From Lunularia cruciata (lineage: Eukaryota; Streptophyta; Marchantiopsida; Lunulariales; Lunulariaceae): a stretch of 64,000 nucleotides of DNA. This document shows, piece by piece, positions 36,061-47,824 of this stretch. The stretch is from the NCBI GenBank assembly GCA_948567375.1, contig OX419755.1:81734218-81798217 (forward strand), written 5' to 3'. The position numbers and the translations under genes were made by a program. The notes below the pieces were generated by a model. It was not told the DNA's origin, made no database searches, and was given only the letters and a program-made list of their open reading frames with translations. How positions within the stretch are numbered: position 1 is the first letter of the stretch; every line of letters starts with the position of its first letter.

Positions 36061-36510
36061 TCCATCCAATCCTTGTGCTACTAGAACACATTGTTACTCT
36101 TGCTTTAGCAAGGGTGCAAGCTCTTGGATCCTTGTTAGACCATGTATTAGGGCATTATGAGATAAAAAAATTTTGGAAATGATTGGATTTTGCCTAAGTT
36201 GCGTATTGTAATAATATGGAGTTAGCTGACAAGCTAGTAGCCTAAGCTAAATATGAAAAATGAGGTAAAACTAGCTTAGTAATATTCAATAGTTTCAAAC
36301 TGAAATTAAAATTGACATTGGAAACAATCACTTACTTTATTTGTATCTTTATTACTCACTTATGAGAGTGATATTGCCTTAGATGTAGTAAAGCTCCATC
36401 CAACTTGTTGCACTTTTGGAGGACATGAGATAGCTATCCATGATACCATCAAATATAAAGTGGTTATGATAGCATTGGAGAGTGGGGACTTCATTTGGAG
36501 AGCATGAAAA
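36061..36510 (+). mobile_element. Degenerate LINE fragment, same family as the NB-ARC insertion
   Basis: It aligns by eye with 14846-15170. GTGCTACTAGAACACA, GGATCCTTGTTAGACCATG and TTTTGGAGGACA-type words occur in the same order and spacing as in the LINE at 14418-15820. The match covers about 36061-36204 and 36345-36510, with an unrelated insert between. It is far more diverged than the NB-ARC insertion, so it is an older copy. No open frame remains. Confidence 0.75.
36207..36342. mobile_element. LTR-like insert inside the LINE fragment
   Basis: It starts TGTAATAATATGGAGTTA, matching the first 18 bases of the chromovirus 3' LTR at 8895 with one or two differences, then diverges. It interrupts the LINE relic. 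It may be a short or deleted LTR of a related element; GTAT lies near both edges, which is weak support for a target duplication. Confidence 0.35.
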
Positions 36511-36899
36511 TGAATTGAAAAAATGAAGAGTTAGAGCAAACTAGTATATTTAGATAGGCTTAAAAGCTTAGATAGGCTTAAAAGCTTCCAATAAAATCCA
36601 AGACTATAAAACTAGGAAACTAGGAATTTAAAATATTTAATAAAAACCCTAACTACAATGAATTACAGAAGAGAAACAGGGTTTCCGTAATATTTCTTAA
36701 GAAAAAATATAAAATAAAGGGCGGCAACATCGTCCCACCCGACCTTATTTCGTCCATTAGGTGTATTGAGAGGAAGAAGTGAACCATTTATGAAGGAATT
36801 ACAGAAGAATGGTTGGGGACGGTAAGATTTTCTGTATCAATTATAGGATCCAGATGAACATCAAAGTCTTCAACAATATAGCTCACAAAGGTAATTCCT

Positions 36900-37262
36900 T
36901 TTCTGTAAAAAAACAACTTAAAATTCAACTACCATTTTCTGTGTTATTTGTAACAATATATCCGTTCAAGTTACAGAGAATCTTTTCACCAGCTGAAAGG
37001 CTCTATGTAGACGCAAAACAACATAATGGTCGGAGTTCAATTTTCTACTTCCTCCATTATCTTTATTTATCCTTTTTATCAGTCCAGTTCTGAAATACTT
37101 GAATAAGAACATTTTTTACTACTTATAAGCTATGATCAATAATACTCAAAGATAAAATTAGATATGTGAGGTAGCTACTTTCAAATCCATTGAAGTTTGA
37201 AGTCAAATACGATTGCACTATAATAAAAAGAAAATCTTGTTCTTTCTTCTTCCGGTTCCCAG
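36900..37262. repeat. Direct repeat, unit A (3' flank of the hydrolase-NB-ARC gene)
   Basis: Imperfect direct repeat of 38040-38430. Shared landmarks in the same order are ATATCCGTTC or TATCCGTTT, GTTACAGAGAA, TTCCTCCATTATCTTTATTTAT, GAAATACTTG, TATGATCAATAA, CCATTGAAGT and ATCTTGTTCTTT. This unit lies beyond the stop codon of the gene; the other lies in its last intron. Confidence 0.8.
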
Positions 37263-37488
37263 ATTATGACAATTTATTTTAGTATTTTCGACATAACATC
37301 AAGAAAGGTTTTGTGCGTAGTCTATATATACTGAAATGAGGAACTTTTCTAAATAATTAAGCCGTAACATGAAGAAGTTTAACTCATGGATATTATATTT
37401 ATGGCAAATATAGGTTGAAGCGCAGACTGAGATATGGTCGTCTTGGAACTGCAAGTAGAACACCTTGTGTTTGCTATTGGAAAATACA

Positions 37489-37969
37489 TTACAGATCCAA
37501 ATCTAGATATTTTATGAGTTCCGTATGCAAGAAAGATAAATTCTCCAAGAAAGATAAAAAATATCTGTATTCCTTGACAGGATAACGAGATGCAATACTT
37601 CTGGCTGACTTTACATCCTCTACAGCCCCTTCTTTGTCCCCTAAAAGATGTTTCAAATATCCTCTATGTTTGAGGCAGCCGTAAAATAGGATGACAACAT
37701 CGATCCAATCGACGTCGAATATATGGGTAGCATCGAAGGAGTGATGAGTTTCCTTGTCAATGCGCCTGAGACTTTCTTCAATGTCTGCCAATGAACCGGC
37801 CAAGTCTGAGTTTATCCTCTTGATGATTCCTCTGTCTAGGATCAACGAGGCTGTATAGTACGCCGTGAACGCGGGTAGAAGATCCGTTTCTTGAACAACG
37901 CTAATCAACCTTTCTATGTCCTCCAAAGCCCCACCCAAGTCTCCTATCTTCGCTTTGAGCCAATATTTC
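37489..37969 (-). other. Exon 5 of the hydrolase-NB-ARC gene (TPR repeats and stop)
   Basis: Residues 1232-1391 plus TAA. The acceptor is TTGTGCAG before GAAATATTGG; the phase-2 junction makes an Arg codon. It holds three further TPR-like repeats: KYWLKAKIGDLGGALEDIE, GIIKRINSDLAGSLADIEE and GYLKHLLGDKEGAVEDVK. Confidence 0.9.
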
Positions 37970-40900
37970 CTGCACAACAGAATATTTCCCCGCGTATCTG
38001 AAAGTGCTGAACAACGTAACTAGCGAGGGTAACTATAATTCTGAATAAACTATGTTAAAAGAATTACAGAAATAAAAAACAATACCATTGTCTTCGTTAT
38101 TTATAGCAAACTATCCGTTTATGTTACAGAGAACTTTTTCATACTTACCTAAAGGGTCCATGTAAATAATACCACAAGAGTATACTGCTCGGGATTCAAT
38201 ATCCTACGCCTTCCATTATCTTTATTTATTTTTGTAATTCTTCGGTTTGAAATACTTGGATAAGAACTATACGTTAGCTTATAAACACTATGATCAATAA
38301 CAACCAAAGATAATATTAAATACGTGAGTTAGCTGCTTTCAAAGCCATTGAAGTATTGAACACAAATACGCTTGCATTATAATAATGAAATCTTGTTCTT
38401 TTTTCTTCCGGTTTCCGCAATCTTCCAGATTGGATTGCCGCCTCGTCTAGTATACATCCACAAGCATCCCTAACTAAGCAACCTCGGGAAAAAGGCAAAA
38501 ATCAAACACCTTTTATATGCCTATTGCTACCAAACTTTAAAGTTCAACCCAATCACGGTACGATTATAAATTGTGCGACATTCTCTTGACAATCTATTGT
38601 TGATGAACTTCATCTCAGATAAAGAAGTTAACTTGATGGAAAACCACCTGAGAAGGAATAAAGACATTTTCAAAATCCAGTAAAGTATGAAATGTAGGAA
38701 ATTTATCCAAATCACTCAAAGTACAATGGTAAAGATGTAAACACTACCTTGATTGCAAAAGTATTCGAACTCTGTCGTCGATTTCCTGGTTGTCGATGAC
38801 ATCGAGTGCCCTCTCCATGTCGGCCAAAGCATCGCCGAGCCTGTTGTCCTCTATACATTTAATTGCTCTTCCAAAATAGAGTACATGTGAACGATTGTAA
38901 GATCCCAAAATGAGGCTATTTACCCGGGCGGGGTATAGTCTCTCCAGCATCCTCCCTACCCAAATCTCATAGAGAGAGCCAACCCTAGAACTGTCGGCCA
39001 ATTCAGATTCCAAGTATCCTCTCAAACCAGGAACTTTGAGTATATCAGTTGAGTATCCGGCCGACTCTAGGGCACGCGCCAAATTCACGAGTATCATGAG
39101 CCTGTCACCGTCCAGCCAGTTTCCCAGCAAGTGAGGAAGGTATCGAGGAATCTTATCCAGAAGAAATGGTGTAACCGCGCTATGAGGATTCAGCACTGCA
39201 ATGTAAGATAAGTCGAGAAAAACTCTCGCTCTGTCGTAGGTTTCTTCTACCTTAGGTCCGGCCGGAAAGACAACCGTTTCTATAACCTTCAAGACACGTC
39301 CACAAGCATCGTGCCACGGTTGACCCTTTATGTCTGAGTTTACGAAAAGTAGTATCCATAGAGCTCGAAATATCATCTCAAGATCCACGCCTTCACCATT
39401 ATCAGGCACCCTCATCAACTCTTGGAAAATGGCTTCGTCCTTTGCAAAGAAGTCAAGCTTTGTCAAGTTACCGAAATCTTCAGCCGCATTCTGTACGAGG
39501 AAATCAGCGCAGGAGAGACGGTCTGCTGCAGAGGAATCCGGGTTCATCATGTATGCTATGGAAGATCCGAAGCTTGCTAAATGCTCTTCTGACGCCCAGA
39601 TCATGATTTTCGAGAGGACATCTAGCACTCGCGCTTTACCCAAGATAGCCCCTATTGAGGGTGTGGCTTTTCTATCACTCAGCACTTTCATCAGAGTATG
39701 CATTGTGTACCCATGCTTCTCAGCAAAATGTGTTTCATCGAGTCTCTCTTTCCATGTCAAATGTTCGAACCACTGTTCACCATACACACTCGCTACCTCG
39801 CAAGCAGCATCTACTGCTTCGAGATGTGGTAGTTGCAACAGTTCCGACAGTGATTTGTCATCCAGCTCTCGATGACAGACGTATCTGGTGATTATCTGCA
39901 TGATCCATTGAAAGAAACCTTTGCTCAAATACGGTTGCAACTTCTAGCTTCAAAACTACAGCAAGTCCAAACTTTAGAATTCAGCAGCTGATAAAAACTT
40001 GACTAGTCGAAGTAATCATACACCATGCAAGTACAAGTACAACCTTGGGACAGAATAGGAATTTCAACTGGTGTGATGAACTCACCGTCTCAATCATCGG
40101 ACGCGACCGGTCTCCGCAATCCGAATTCAATAGCAGAAGGAGAGGCTCGATGAAGTTTCTCAGCTCAGGTGCCCTCGCTGCTAGTTCTCTTGGGTTGGTC
40201 CCACTCCGCATCCAGGGTATTGTTTTCCCTTCACTAAAATACCTTGAAATTACATTGTCTCTCAACTCCGAACCACCATAGACAAGACAAATAGCCGCTT
40301 CGACATTCGAATCTATGGAAAAGATATAATTGCTGGACTCAGACCCAGAAGGCAGAATATGATTGCCCAATGTGGTCACTACATGCCTCACTTCCTTCTT
40401 TTTGTGTTGTAGGATTATCTCCCTCCTTAGACTGTGCATGGAATAATACTTGTTTCTATCGAGGAAAGAGCCAGTATCAAGGGCGTCCTGTATCAAAGAT
40501 CTATCTTCTAGCTCTTTTATGCAACGTAGATAGTATCCTCTTGAAACATGCCTCATGAACAACCTCAGTAGCACATCTGGTATCTTCTGAGGAGAATCCC
40601 ATAATGCGGCGAGAATGGACAATCTCCGAGCCTCCGGAGACAGAGACTCCAACACCATCAACATTGATTTGATCAGAGTTCGATATCCCCTTGGACTATG
40701 TTCTTCATTCTGAGTTTTATCGTCCAGAAACCCCAGAAGGTCCTCGCGCGCGTCTCGCCAATCACGAGGGTTATGGTAACCGGACCCCATCCTCATGGTC
40801 AAAGCGAAGTTGACAATGATGAATGGATGACTCCCGGAAGCCACAATGACTTCTCTCACTTCTCGCTGCACCACAATGCATGCAGAAATATTTATCATTG

Positions 40901-43677
40901 AGATAAATGAGGAATGGACTTAAGCGCACCTTATATCAAACAAAGCACCTCTTGATTAGAGTCTTCCAAGTTAGAGATTTTGGAATAAGGGAGACCTATC
41001 CGTCAGTATTTGATTTCCATTCCATTAAATTCATACAAACATTTTCAGAGGATCTATATATGTGCAATACAAAAATGCAAAACCCAATACTCGGACACAG
41101 TTCCCGAGTAAACACATAGTACAGGACAGGCTTCTGACGTTGTGATCATGAACTGAAATCGTGTGATCCAATACTTCCTCGGTGTCAGCATGACTCATTC
41201 AGCAAAACCACGGAATAGCTTGACTTTGATAGATATCTAAGCCCCAAAACTAGCTGAAGTACCTGGATAGGATTTCCAATACTCCTCCTTTAAATTCTCT
41301 GTCATGCTGATGATTCATTATTATAGGGCAAACTCGGTTACTCTCCTTGGGGTCGCACACGGAAAGAAGAAGGTGGTAATTGCTAAAATGAGAGCAAAAG
41401 GTTTAACATCTGGGTATTGAGAATGACATTGGCATTTTACATAGCTGGCTTACCACTGAAAAGCAAAATAAGGTATGTGGTTCAAGGTCTGAACTACAAA
41501 ATTAACATAAAACATATATGACATAATAATCATATGATAGCAAAGCGTCTCGGTTCTGAAGAAAATAAGATCAGAATGACATATGTCACGTTCTTGCTGC
41601 CTTTGGATGTGAAGTGATACGGAGATAATTGAATACCTGCAGCTCGTCGTATGTATGACTTCCATGGAATTTCTCGGGTGAGATTTCCCCAATGTAATTG
41701 AAGAGAATTTTGAAAGCTTCATCGGTCGAAGGGGTAGATATCCTGATATTCTCCGGTTCTGGAAGTCCATGATCTTCACACACGCTTTTGATTTGCGAAG
41801 TTACCAGATACCTGATGGACATCGACGGTACATAGAAGTCACGAAATACTCCTTTGCTCCACACGTCATCGAGGATGATAAACACTTTTTGATCAAAGTG
41901 TGGACTTGAAAGAATGGCCCTCAGATGATCCCTGTTATGGTCTCGAAGGCTCTTGCCACCCTCTTTAATCTCTGTCGGATCTCCATCACGAAACAAATCT
42001 CTGAATTTGCGATTCAAACCGTGTGGTGGCCGTCGTCTCCACCTCGTTAGTCCTTGAATGAGTTCATCAAGTCTCTCCGCAATCTCACTGTCTGATTCCC
42101 TCAAGTTTCCATCACGATCATCTTTGAGAGAGCAAGCCCCGCAGCAAATGAAAAAGACACAGTCAGGAGTCCATCCTTCAGCTCTATCATCACATGTATC
42201 TGGTTCAACAGCGCCATACTCTGGACTCTTACCCTTGTCCAGGTTCCTCGCAAGATCAGTATAGTGCTGTGCTACATACTTAGCCATGCTGCTTTTTCCT
42301 GTCCCCGGTCCTCCATGTAAGTTTACCACACGCTTTTGGCACTTGGCTGACCCGATTGCAGCGGTCAAACAAATGAAAAGCTCCTTCAACAGGACATAAT
42401 TCGGGTCACTTGTAAATGGCAGCTGGTAAGGATGTTCATGTGATTCTTCATCACAACCGTTGATGATGTTCTTTGAGCCGCGAAAGCGTCTTGAACTGCG
42501 GGACACCAGCTTGTTCTCTGGTTCTTGTATACAATCATTGATGAAGTTCACCAAAGTTTTGTAGGTGCTTGAACTGCGGGATACCACCTTGTTCACCGTT
42601 TGGTGGTTGGCCCTGTAGTCGGAATAGCAATGCTCTGCTCCAGTCCTGGCAGTAGCCTCCCCAACAAACATTGCAACCAACCTCTGCTGTGAAGGTCACC
42701 GGTGTTTTAAAGATCAGAAGATGAAGATCAGAACTTAGAAGATGCTCTTCAGTTCGACACTTGGATTCCCTTTTTCTTTGATAGCTCAAGTGGGGAGGGT
42801 CTTCAACCCTCAATGATACTAACAAGAACTTTGATCGGTCATTGAAAAATGGGTCTTGAACAAAAAAGTTCTAACTGAAAGAATCAAAAAGATTGTCACG
42901 GGAATTCCCTAATCTATAATTGAAATCAAGTCCACAAAATATCAACCCACTACATACCACGGCAACGACAGCGTAACTCTTCCAATTGTACTTTTGTCGT
43001 AAGTTGTTGAAATCCCCTTCAAGTCTCGCCGCAGCTGTACTAAGTTCTTGCAAGTGATCAGTTGAAGCACCGGCTTCAACTGCATGAGAATACGATTTGC
43101 GGATGTATTTGGTCCACGAAGGCCCTAAGATAGATCTCATGGATAGTCTATTAGTGCTGTAATGGATGCGATTTACTACAAAGTCTGCTAGTGATTTGGA
43201 TCCAAGGTGCGGAGTGCTAAAGTAAAATACCCCTCGTAAATTCTGCAGAAAACATTCAAGAGGGATATTCTTTTCTCGCCTCCCAATCTGATGAGCTGCC
43301 TCTACGCATAACTGTTTAATAACAAGTCCACCGAGACAGTGCCCTACTAGTATCACAGGGTAGACTGCTCCTACTCCAGCCAAAGTAGTCAAATTCATAA
43401 GTATACTCTCACCCAAGAGCCGAAGATCCATTCTACCTCTATCACGTGTTTGCACTAGGTGACCATCATACAGCACAGAGTAAATTCTAGACGAGGGAAA
43501 GTCCTTGGACAGCCATTGCGCTGGCCAGCACACAGAACCGTCTCGAGACATCCAGGATGAAATGTGGAAATCTCGTTCACTTGACTCAAACATGAATCCA
43601 TGGAAAAAGATTATTTCCAAATGAGTTTTGCCCCCGGCCGGTTCATGTAGAAGGTAAACGATGTCGTTGAGCTGCAT
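37489..43677 (-). CDS. Alpha/beta-hydrolase-NB-ARC-TPR receptor-like protein (HNL-type), intact
   Basis: Five exons on the minus strand: 43677-42958, 42683-41637, 40865-40086, 39895-38748 and 37969-37489. All have GT..AG borders with matching phases (0, 0, 0, 2), giving 1391 residues. Residues 20-240 are a SERAC1-like alpha/beta-hydrolase: IIFFHGF, nucleophile elbow VGHCLGG (Cys114 in place of Ser) and STPHLGS (154-160). The family His is probably His267 in ANHQTV. NB-ARC follows: P-loop GGPGTGKSS (about 364-372), Walker B VFIILDDVW (507-515), IRYLVTS (530-536), a GLPL-like block (600-611) and MHS in the MHD position (732-734). Residues 1188-1358 contain four TPR-like repeats of G-D-x-x-x-A-L-x-D-x-E type. 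No LRR. The probable role is a cytoplasmic immune or stress switch. The ATG follows a leader with a TATA-like box 222-229 bp upstream. The class is known from bryophytes; its function here is inferred. Confidence 0.9.
38040..38430. repeat. Direct repeat, unit B (last intron of the hydrolase-NB-ARC gene)
   Basis: Partner of 36900-37262, in the last intron (37970-38747). The two units flank the final TPR exon, as expected if an exon plus intron segment was once duplicated in tandem and the extra exon was then lost or became the present 3' end. Confidence 0.8.
38748..39895 (-). other. Exon 4 of the hydrolase-NB-ARC gene
   Basis: Residues 850-1232. The acceptor is CATGCAG before ATAATCACC; the donor is CAATCAAG followed by GTAGTG. 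The helical region has no strong motif until the first TPR-like repeat near residue 1188. A 181-residue open frame on the opposite strand (39330-39875) is a shadow of this exon. Confidence 0.88.
40086..40865 (-). other. Exon 3 of the hydrolase-NB-ARC gene (ARC region)
   Basis: Residues 590-849. The acceptor is GTGGTGCAG before CGAGAAGTG; the donor GTGAGT is at 40085-40080. It carries the GLPL-like block, the RNBS-D-like RRLSILAALWDSP and the MHS motif. Confidence 0.9.
41637..42683 (-). other. Exon 2 of the hydrolase-NB-ARC gene (hydrolase end and NB core)
   Basis: Residues 241-589. The acceptor is TTCACAGCAG just before AGGTTGGTT and the donor is CTGCAG followed by GTATTC. It holds the last part of the hydrolase, a basic Ser-rich linker and the NB core from P-loop to RNBS-B. 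Confidence 0.9.
42958..43677 (-). other. Exon 1 of the hydrolase-NB-ARC gene (hydrolase domain)
   Basis: Encodes residues 1-240 from ATG at 43677 to SYAVVAV before the donor GTATGT (42957-42952). It covers most of the alpha/beta-hydrolase; the probable catalytic His lies at the start of exon 2, so the hydrolase fold spans the intron. Confidence 0.9.
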
Positions 43678-43898
43678 TCACGTTACGGTATTTCAGCAGC
43701 AGATTAGTTAAAACCACTTAACCTGTAAATGAAAATAAATACTATAAATACATAAATACAGATATAAATACACATCGTTCTATGAGATTCAATAATCAGA
43801 AAACTCAAAGCTTCATAAGATCCTCATTTTTCAATTTTCGCCAGTTTTGGGAAGTTGGGCCCAAATGGCTTCCACAAGAGAAACAAATTGATCTTGGA

Positions 43899-43906
43899 CT
43901 TATATA
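43899..43906 (-). promoter_or_regulatory. TATA-like box of the hydrolase-NB-ARC gene
   Basis: TATATAAG on the minus strand, 222-229 bp upstream of the ATG at 43677. With initiation about 30 bp downstream this gives a leader of about 190 nt, so no upstream exon is required. Confidence 0.45.
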
Positions 43907-44086
43907 CTCAAGCTATTCGAGTTCTAATTAAGAGGAATCGAAGGTAAGGTTTGCAGTAGAAATTGTGAAATGTAAATTTAAGATTTTCAGTCGTGTTTTG
44001 CGCAAATTGCGATAAATAAACTAACACAATTTTGATGTCTGACTAGCAAAAGTGAAAGCAAGATCCAAACCTTCATCATCCGGATC

Positions 44087-46032
44087 TGCGTGAATTATAA
44101 AAATTACAATGTTCGATATCATCGTCAGTTGAGTATAGCTCGAATTACAGCGAAATGTCAATTCTAGATGACCAAGTTTCAGTTATGATTCATAATTTAT
44201 ATAATATATTTAGCCAACTACTAACTGTGATTGGGGTGAATATATAATAAAATAATTAGAACCAAATTAAAATTATATAAATATACTAATATTTTACTCT
44301 GGCGGTAACCGCGCACAGGGGAGACCATGTTGGGCCATCGTCCTCCTCAAGCGACTCGATGCAATGCTCACCAACCTATTCCTCTTATGACCTGGGTTAA
44401 CGCGCAAATAAACCCTTGTGATACAGTTGGATATAGCCATTACTAAATTGCTCGTCAGCTTAGAAGGTAGTGAGCTTCTTTACGGAAATTACCTGTCTTG
44501 GGAGATCTTGGGGTCTTATGGGTAGTTGAGAACTGGAGCTTGCCCCAGACATTGCAGCTGATGCGCAGGTGCTGCCGGATCGAACCCGAAATATCGGTCT
44601 CGATTCGATCTATGATACTCCAGAAGTCTTTCAAATCAATAGATTGAATTGAGATTATGATATAATGAATGCTCCGACCTGGATAAATATTCACGGAGGC
44701 GGGAAATTTATGACAAAACATATGAAATTTTCAACTGACTATGTCAACGGTTCATGACGCATGACAGGTTCTAGAGCATCTCTGTATGGTGAAACTATGT
44801 ATGACTCATTTTACTGCAGAAAATCATACGTTGTTATTCTCTTTTTCAAATTGAGTTTGATCCTGCGTGTGATCATGCGTATCATCACCTGAATTGACTT
44901 CTACGGAAGTATCTGTACAAGGCCTTTGCAATATTGACGTAAGTCCTGATATTGAGCAATCGTAATCTAGCAAATGAACTTAGCTCATGAACGGTTCTGT
45001 ATTTTGAGAAAGTTTCAAAAACTAACGATCAGTGCAAAACTCTATGCATCACTTCAATAGAGAAAACTGCTAACCGCAAGTGAGGTGTTGTAGACTTTCA
45101 GGACCTTGCATGCAGCTGCTCCGATAACACTGTCAACAGATTGAAAAGCACCTAAAAGCAGAGGAATTGAGAAACTGTACATCAAGAAACGATGTGAGTA
45201 AGCAACTCGCCAGAACTTCTCTAGTGAGCCAAAATATTTGATAGTGCATCAGCCACATATCGTCGCACTGCAATCCGTCGCCCTCGTGGAATCCCGATAA
45301 TAGCTCTCAACTTCCAACAGATCAATAGCAACCCGTTGATAGCACTCCCCACTTATTTCTTTCACTCTCAAGTATCCGTCGCACATCCCCGTTTTCCTCT
45401 TTGAGCTCAACATCCACTTACAATTTTGCGTCCCAAGAGCCATCATAGTCCAGACGAGACCACGTACTAACCCGTCCGAAACAATCCCCAGTACTTCATG
45501 GAGCCGAAGAGAGAAAAAGAGACCAACGCGACTTCCGCGTTAATACAGTACTTGGTGAAACTTCTTCGCAGGCGACGGGCGATTATTACGGTCAACGGCG
45601 GACCCAAAAGTCATCACTCTTCCGCAGCTGATAAGAGAGAATATCTGACAAGAGAGTCATATGGCATAACACGGATCCGGTATACGGTCATATGCGGTCG
45701 CCTTCTTCTAGATCCGGTATATTTATATTATTAATACATGAAATCAAATATAGAATATATTATGTTAATTATATTTGGGTTTTAATCAACATATTTCAAA
45801 AATAATTTAAAATTTTAATATTGTAAATTAAAAATATATATTCTCTAAAAAATTAAAAATATATATAATAATATACATAGAATGATAATTTTTATTTATT
45901 TTAAATTTTAAAAATCAAACTGTATAAATTTTAAATTTATTTATTAATAAAATTGAGGCAACTCATCCCTCAAGAGTCATTAGCCACCAAGATCCCCCGC
46001 TTGACATAACCTGGACACCGCTGCACATTGGT
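44087..46032. other. Upstream region of the hydrolase-NB-ARC gene, copy 2 of 1-1959
   Basis: Nearly identical to 1-1959. It lies 5' of the intact minus-strand gene. A minus-strand open stretch at 44455-44721 contains a good donor (CAAGACAG then GTAATTTCC, about 44494) and might be a leader exon, but it does not join in phase to the ATG exon. The minus-strand stretch 45249-45446 and plus-strand stretch 45498-45734 are unassigned. Confidence 0.5.
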
Positions 46033-47819
46033 TCAACCAAAACCTGCACAGCGGACATAAGCTGCCCGCAGTTGCCCGTTAACTCTATGGAATGTTGCGG
46101 AGATGATCAAAGTTATATTACTTTCAAGTACAACAATTTGTATAGATCCTTTGTAGGATAGTATGGATGTATAGTAGACAATTTTGTAATGCCATGTTAT
46201 CAACACCATTTTCTTCATGCTTAAGTGGAGTTTTGTAATTGACAAAGTGTTGTGACAACCCACAAAGTATCAATTTGCAATAAGGGGTGAGTAATTGTTC
46301 ATTCACACAAAGATACATGTAAAGAATGTCCAAATACAAAGTAAAAGTAACTCAATAGTTTGTCTGATCACATCTTCAAACTGTTGGGTAGAAACAACAC
46401 CTAGAAGAGCACAACAATTATTAAGTAGGTGTCTTGCAGAAATAATACTATCATCCAAAATCACAATTGTTCAACTCCTTTCCAAATTAGATTTATTTGT
46501 GAGGATTGGATCAATACAAAAATATCTACTTCATCATGGAGTTACTTCTTCTTGAAATTGTATTCCACCTTTCTCCAAGGTACAATTTTTGACTGGAGGT
46601 TACCCCGCATCAATGTAGTGACCTTGCCTGCAAAGCTTAAGTATTGACAACACTACAATTCATGAAGATCCATCAAGCTGTTGCTTTACAAGTGTTCCAC
46701 TTAGGATCAAACACAGAAAATGGAATTCAGAGATGCAAAATCCAACATTTGATAACTCCTTCATTTGCACACCAAACTTCTTCAAGCATTCAAAGACAAA
46801 GACATTCAACTGACACTCAAAATTCAGAAAAATGACGAGCACCTTAGTAGTACTTTGCTTTATTCATCTTCTACTCCTACTGAACATTAAGCACTTTAAA
46901 TGTAGGTCTTAAAAAGCCTGAGCACTTGGGAGTTACAAACGCTACCAAACAGTTAACTAATTCAACTACTTTAGCCCATTCCATAGATAAGATTCTTACA
47001 AAATTGGCACTTTGGATCTATGACTACTATCTACTTGCATCTAACTCTACTGGCCTCATACCACTAGCTTCTAATGTTTGTCTAATTGATCTCTCTCCAC
47101 TACTTTCAGTTGATGTACTTTGAATCATACACATTCAACACGAGGCAAAATAAGTCTAACCCAAAGTACCTTCACACTCAACACAAAGTATTTTGCATCT
47201 ACTCCCAAAATTTCTAGTGCTTGTAACTGTGGTACAAAGCTCCAAACTATGCAATTTTGGTGGAAAATGAAAGCCCTAGAGGAGATGCTTCCAACAAGAT
47301 ATAGATTGCATGATTTGAACATGTATTCAACGAGATAAGGACCCAACATAATCCTCACCTCCCGACTTCCATTTCGGCCAGTTTATGATCCTTTGATTGG
47401 ATTCCTATTTCTACCTCTCTATCCTAACTTATATAGACTTATCCTACATACTAACTCTTTCTACTTTTATAACTAATTTTACTCTAAATTCTAACCAAAC
47501 CAAAAAATATGTGTATTACAAGTGTATAGTAAAGTGGTTGGTGTAGATTGTGCCTTCACAACCATTCATCAGTCTGACAAGGTAGCTACATTAGGGTTAA
47601 CCTTAATAAGTCCAAATTTATTCATGGGATCATGGCATCGCATAGCCATGCATGTGTCCTATCTTTTTGTAATAGAATGTATAAGGAGAATCCCCATGAC
47701 ATAATACAAGTTCAGTTCCTGAATTCCAAGTTGCATGTTTTTTATCCAAATTGTGTATGCATAATCTTGTCTTCATTGTATATGCAAGTTGGGTTCTATC
47801 TTCAAGATGATGCATGAGG
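46033..47819. other. Unassigned AT-rich sequence, copy 2
   Basis: Counterpart of 1960-3746, with the same absence of recognisable genes. It has a 13-bp smaller offset than the region before it, marking a small indel near 46025. Confidence 0.4.
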
Positions 47820-47824
47820 ACCTC

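Noticed and set aside
39330-39875. 181-codon open frame on the plus strand
   Set aside because: It lies wholly antisense to exon 4 of the minus-strand hydrolase-NB-ARC gene, whose frame and splice sites are well supported; no domain is seen in it.
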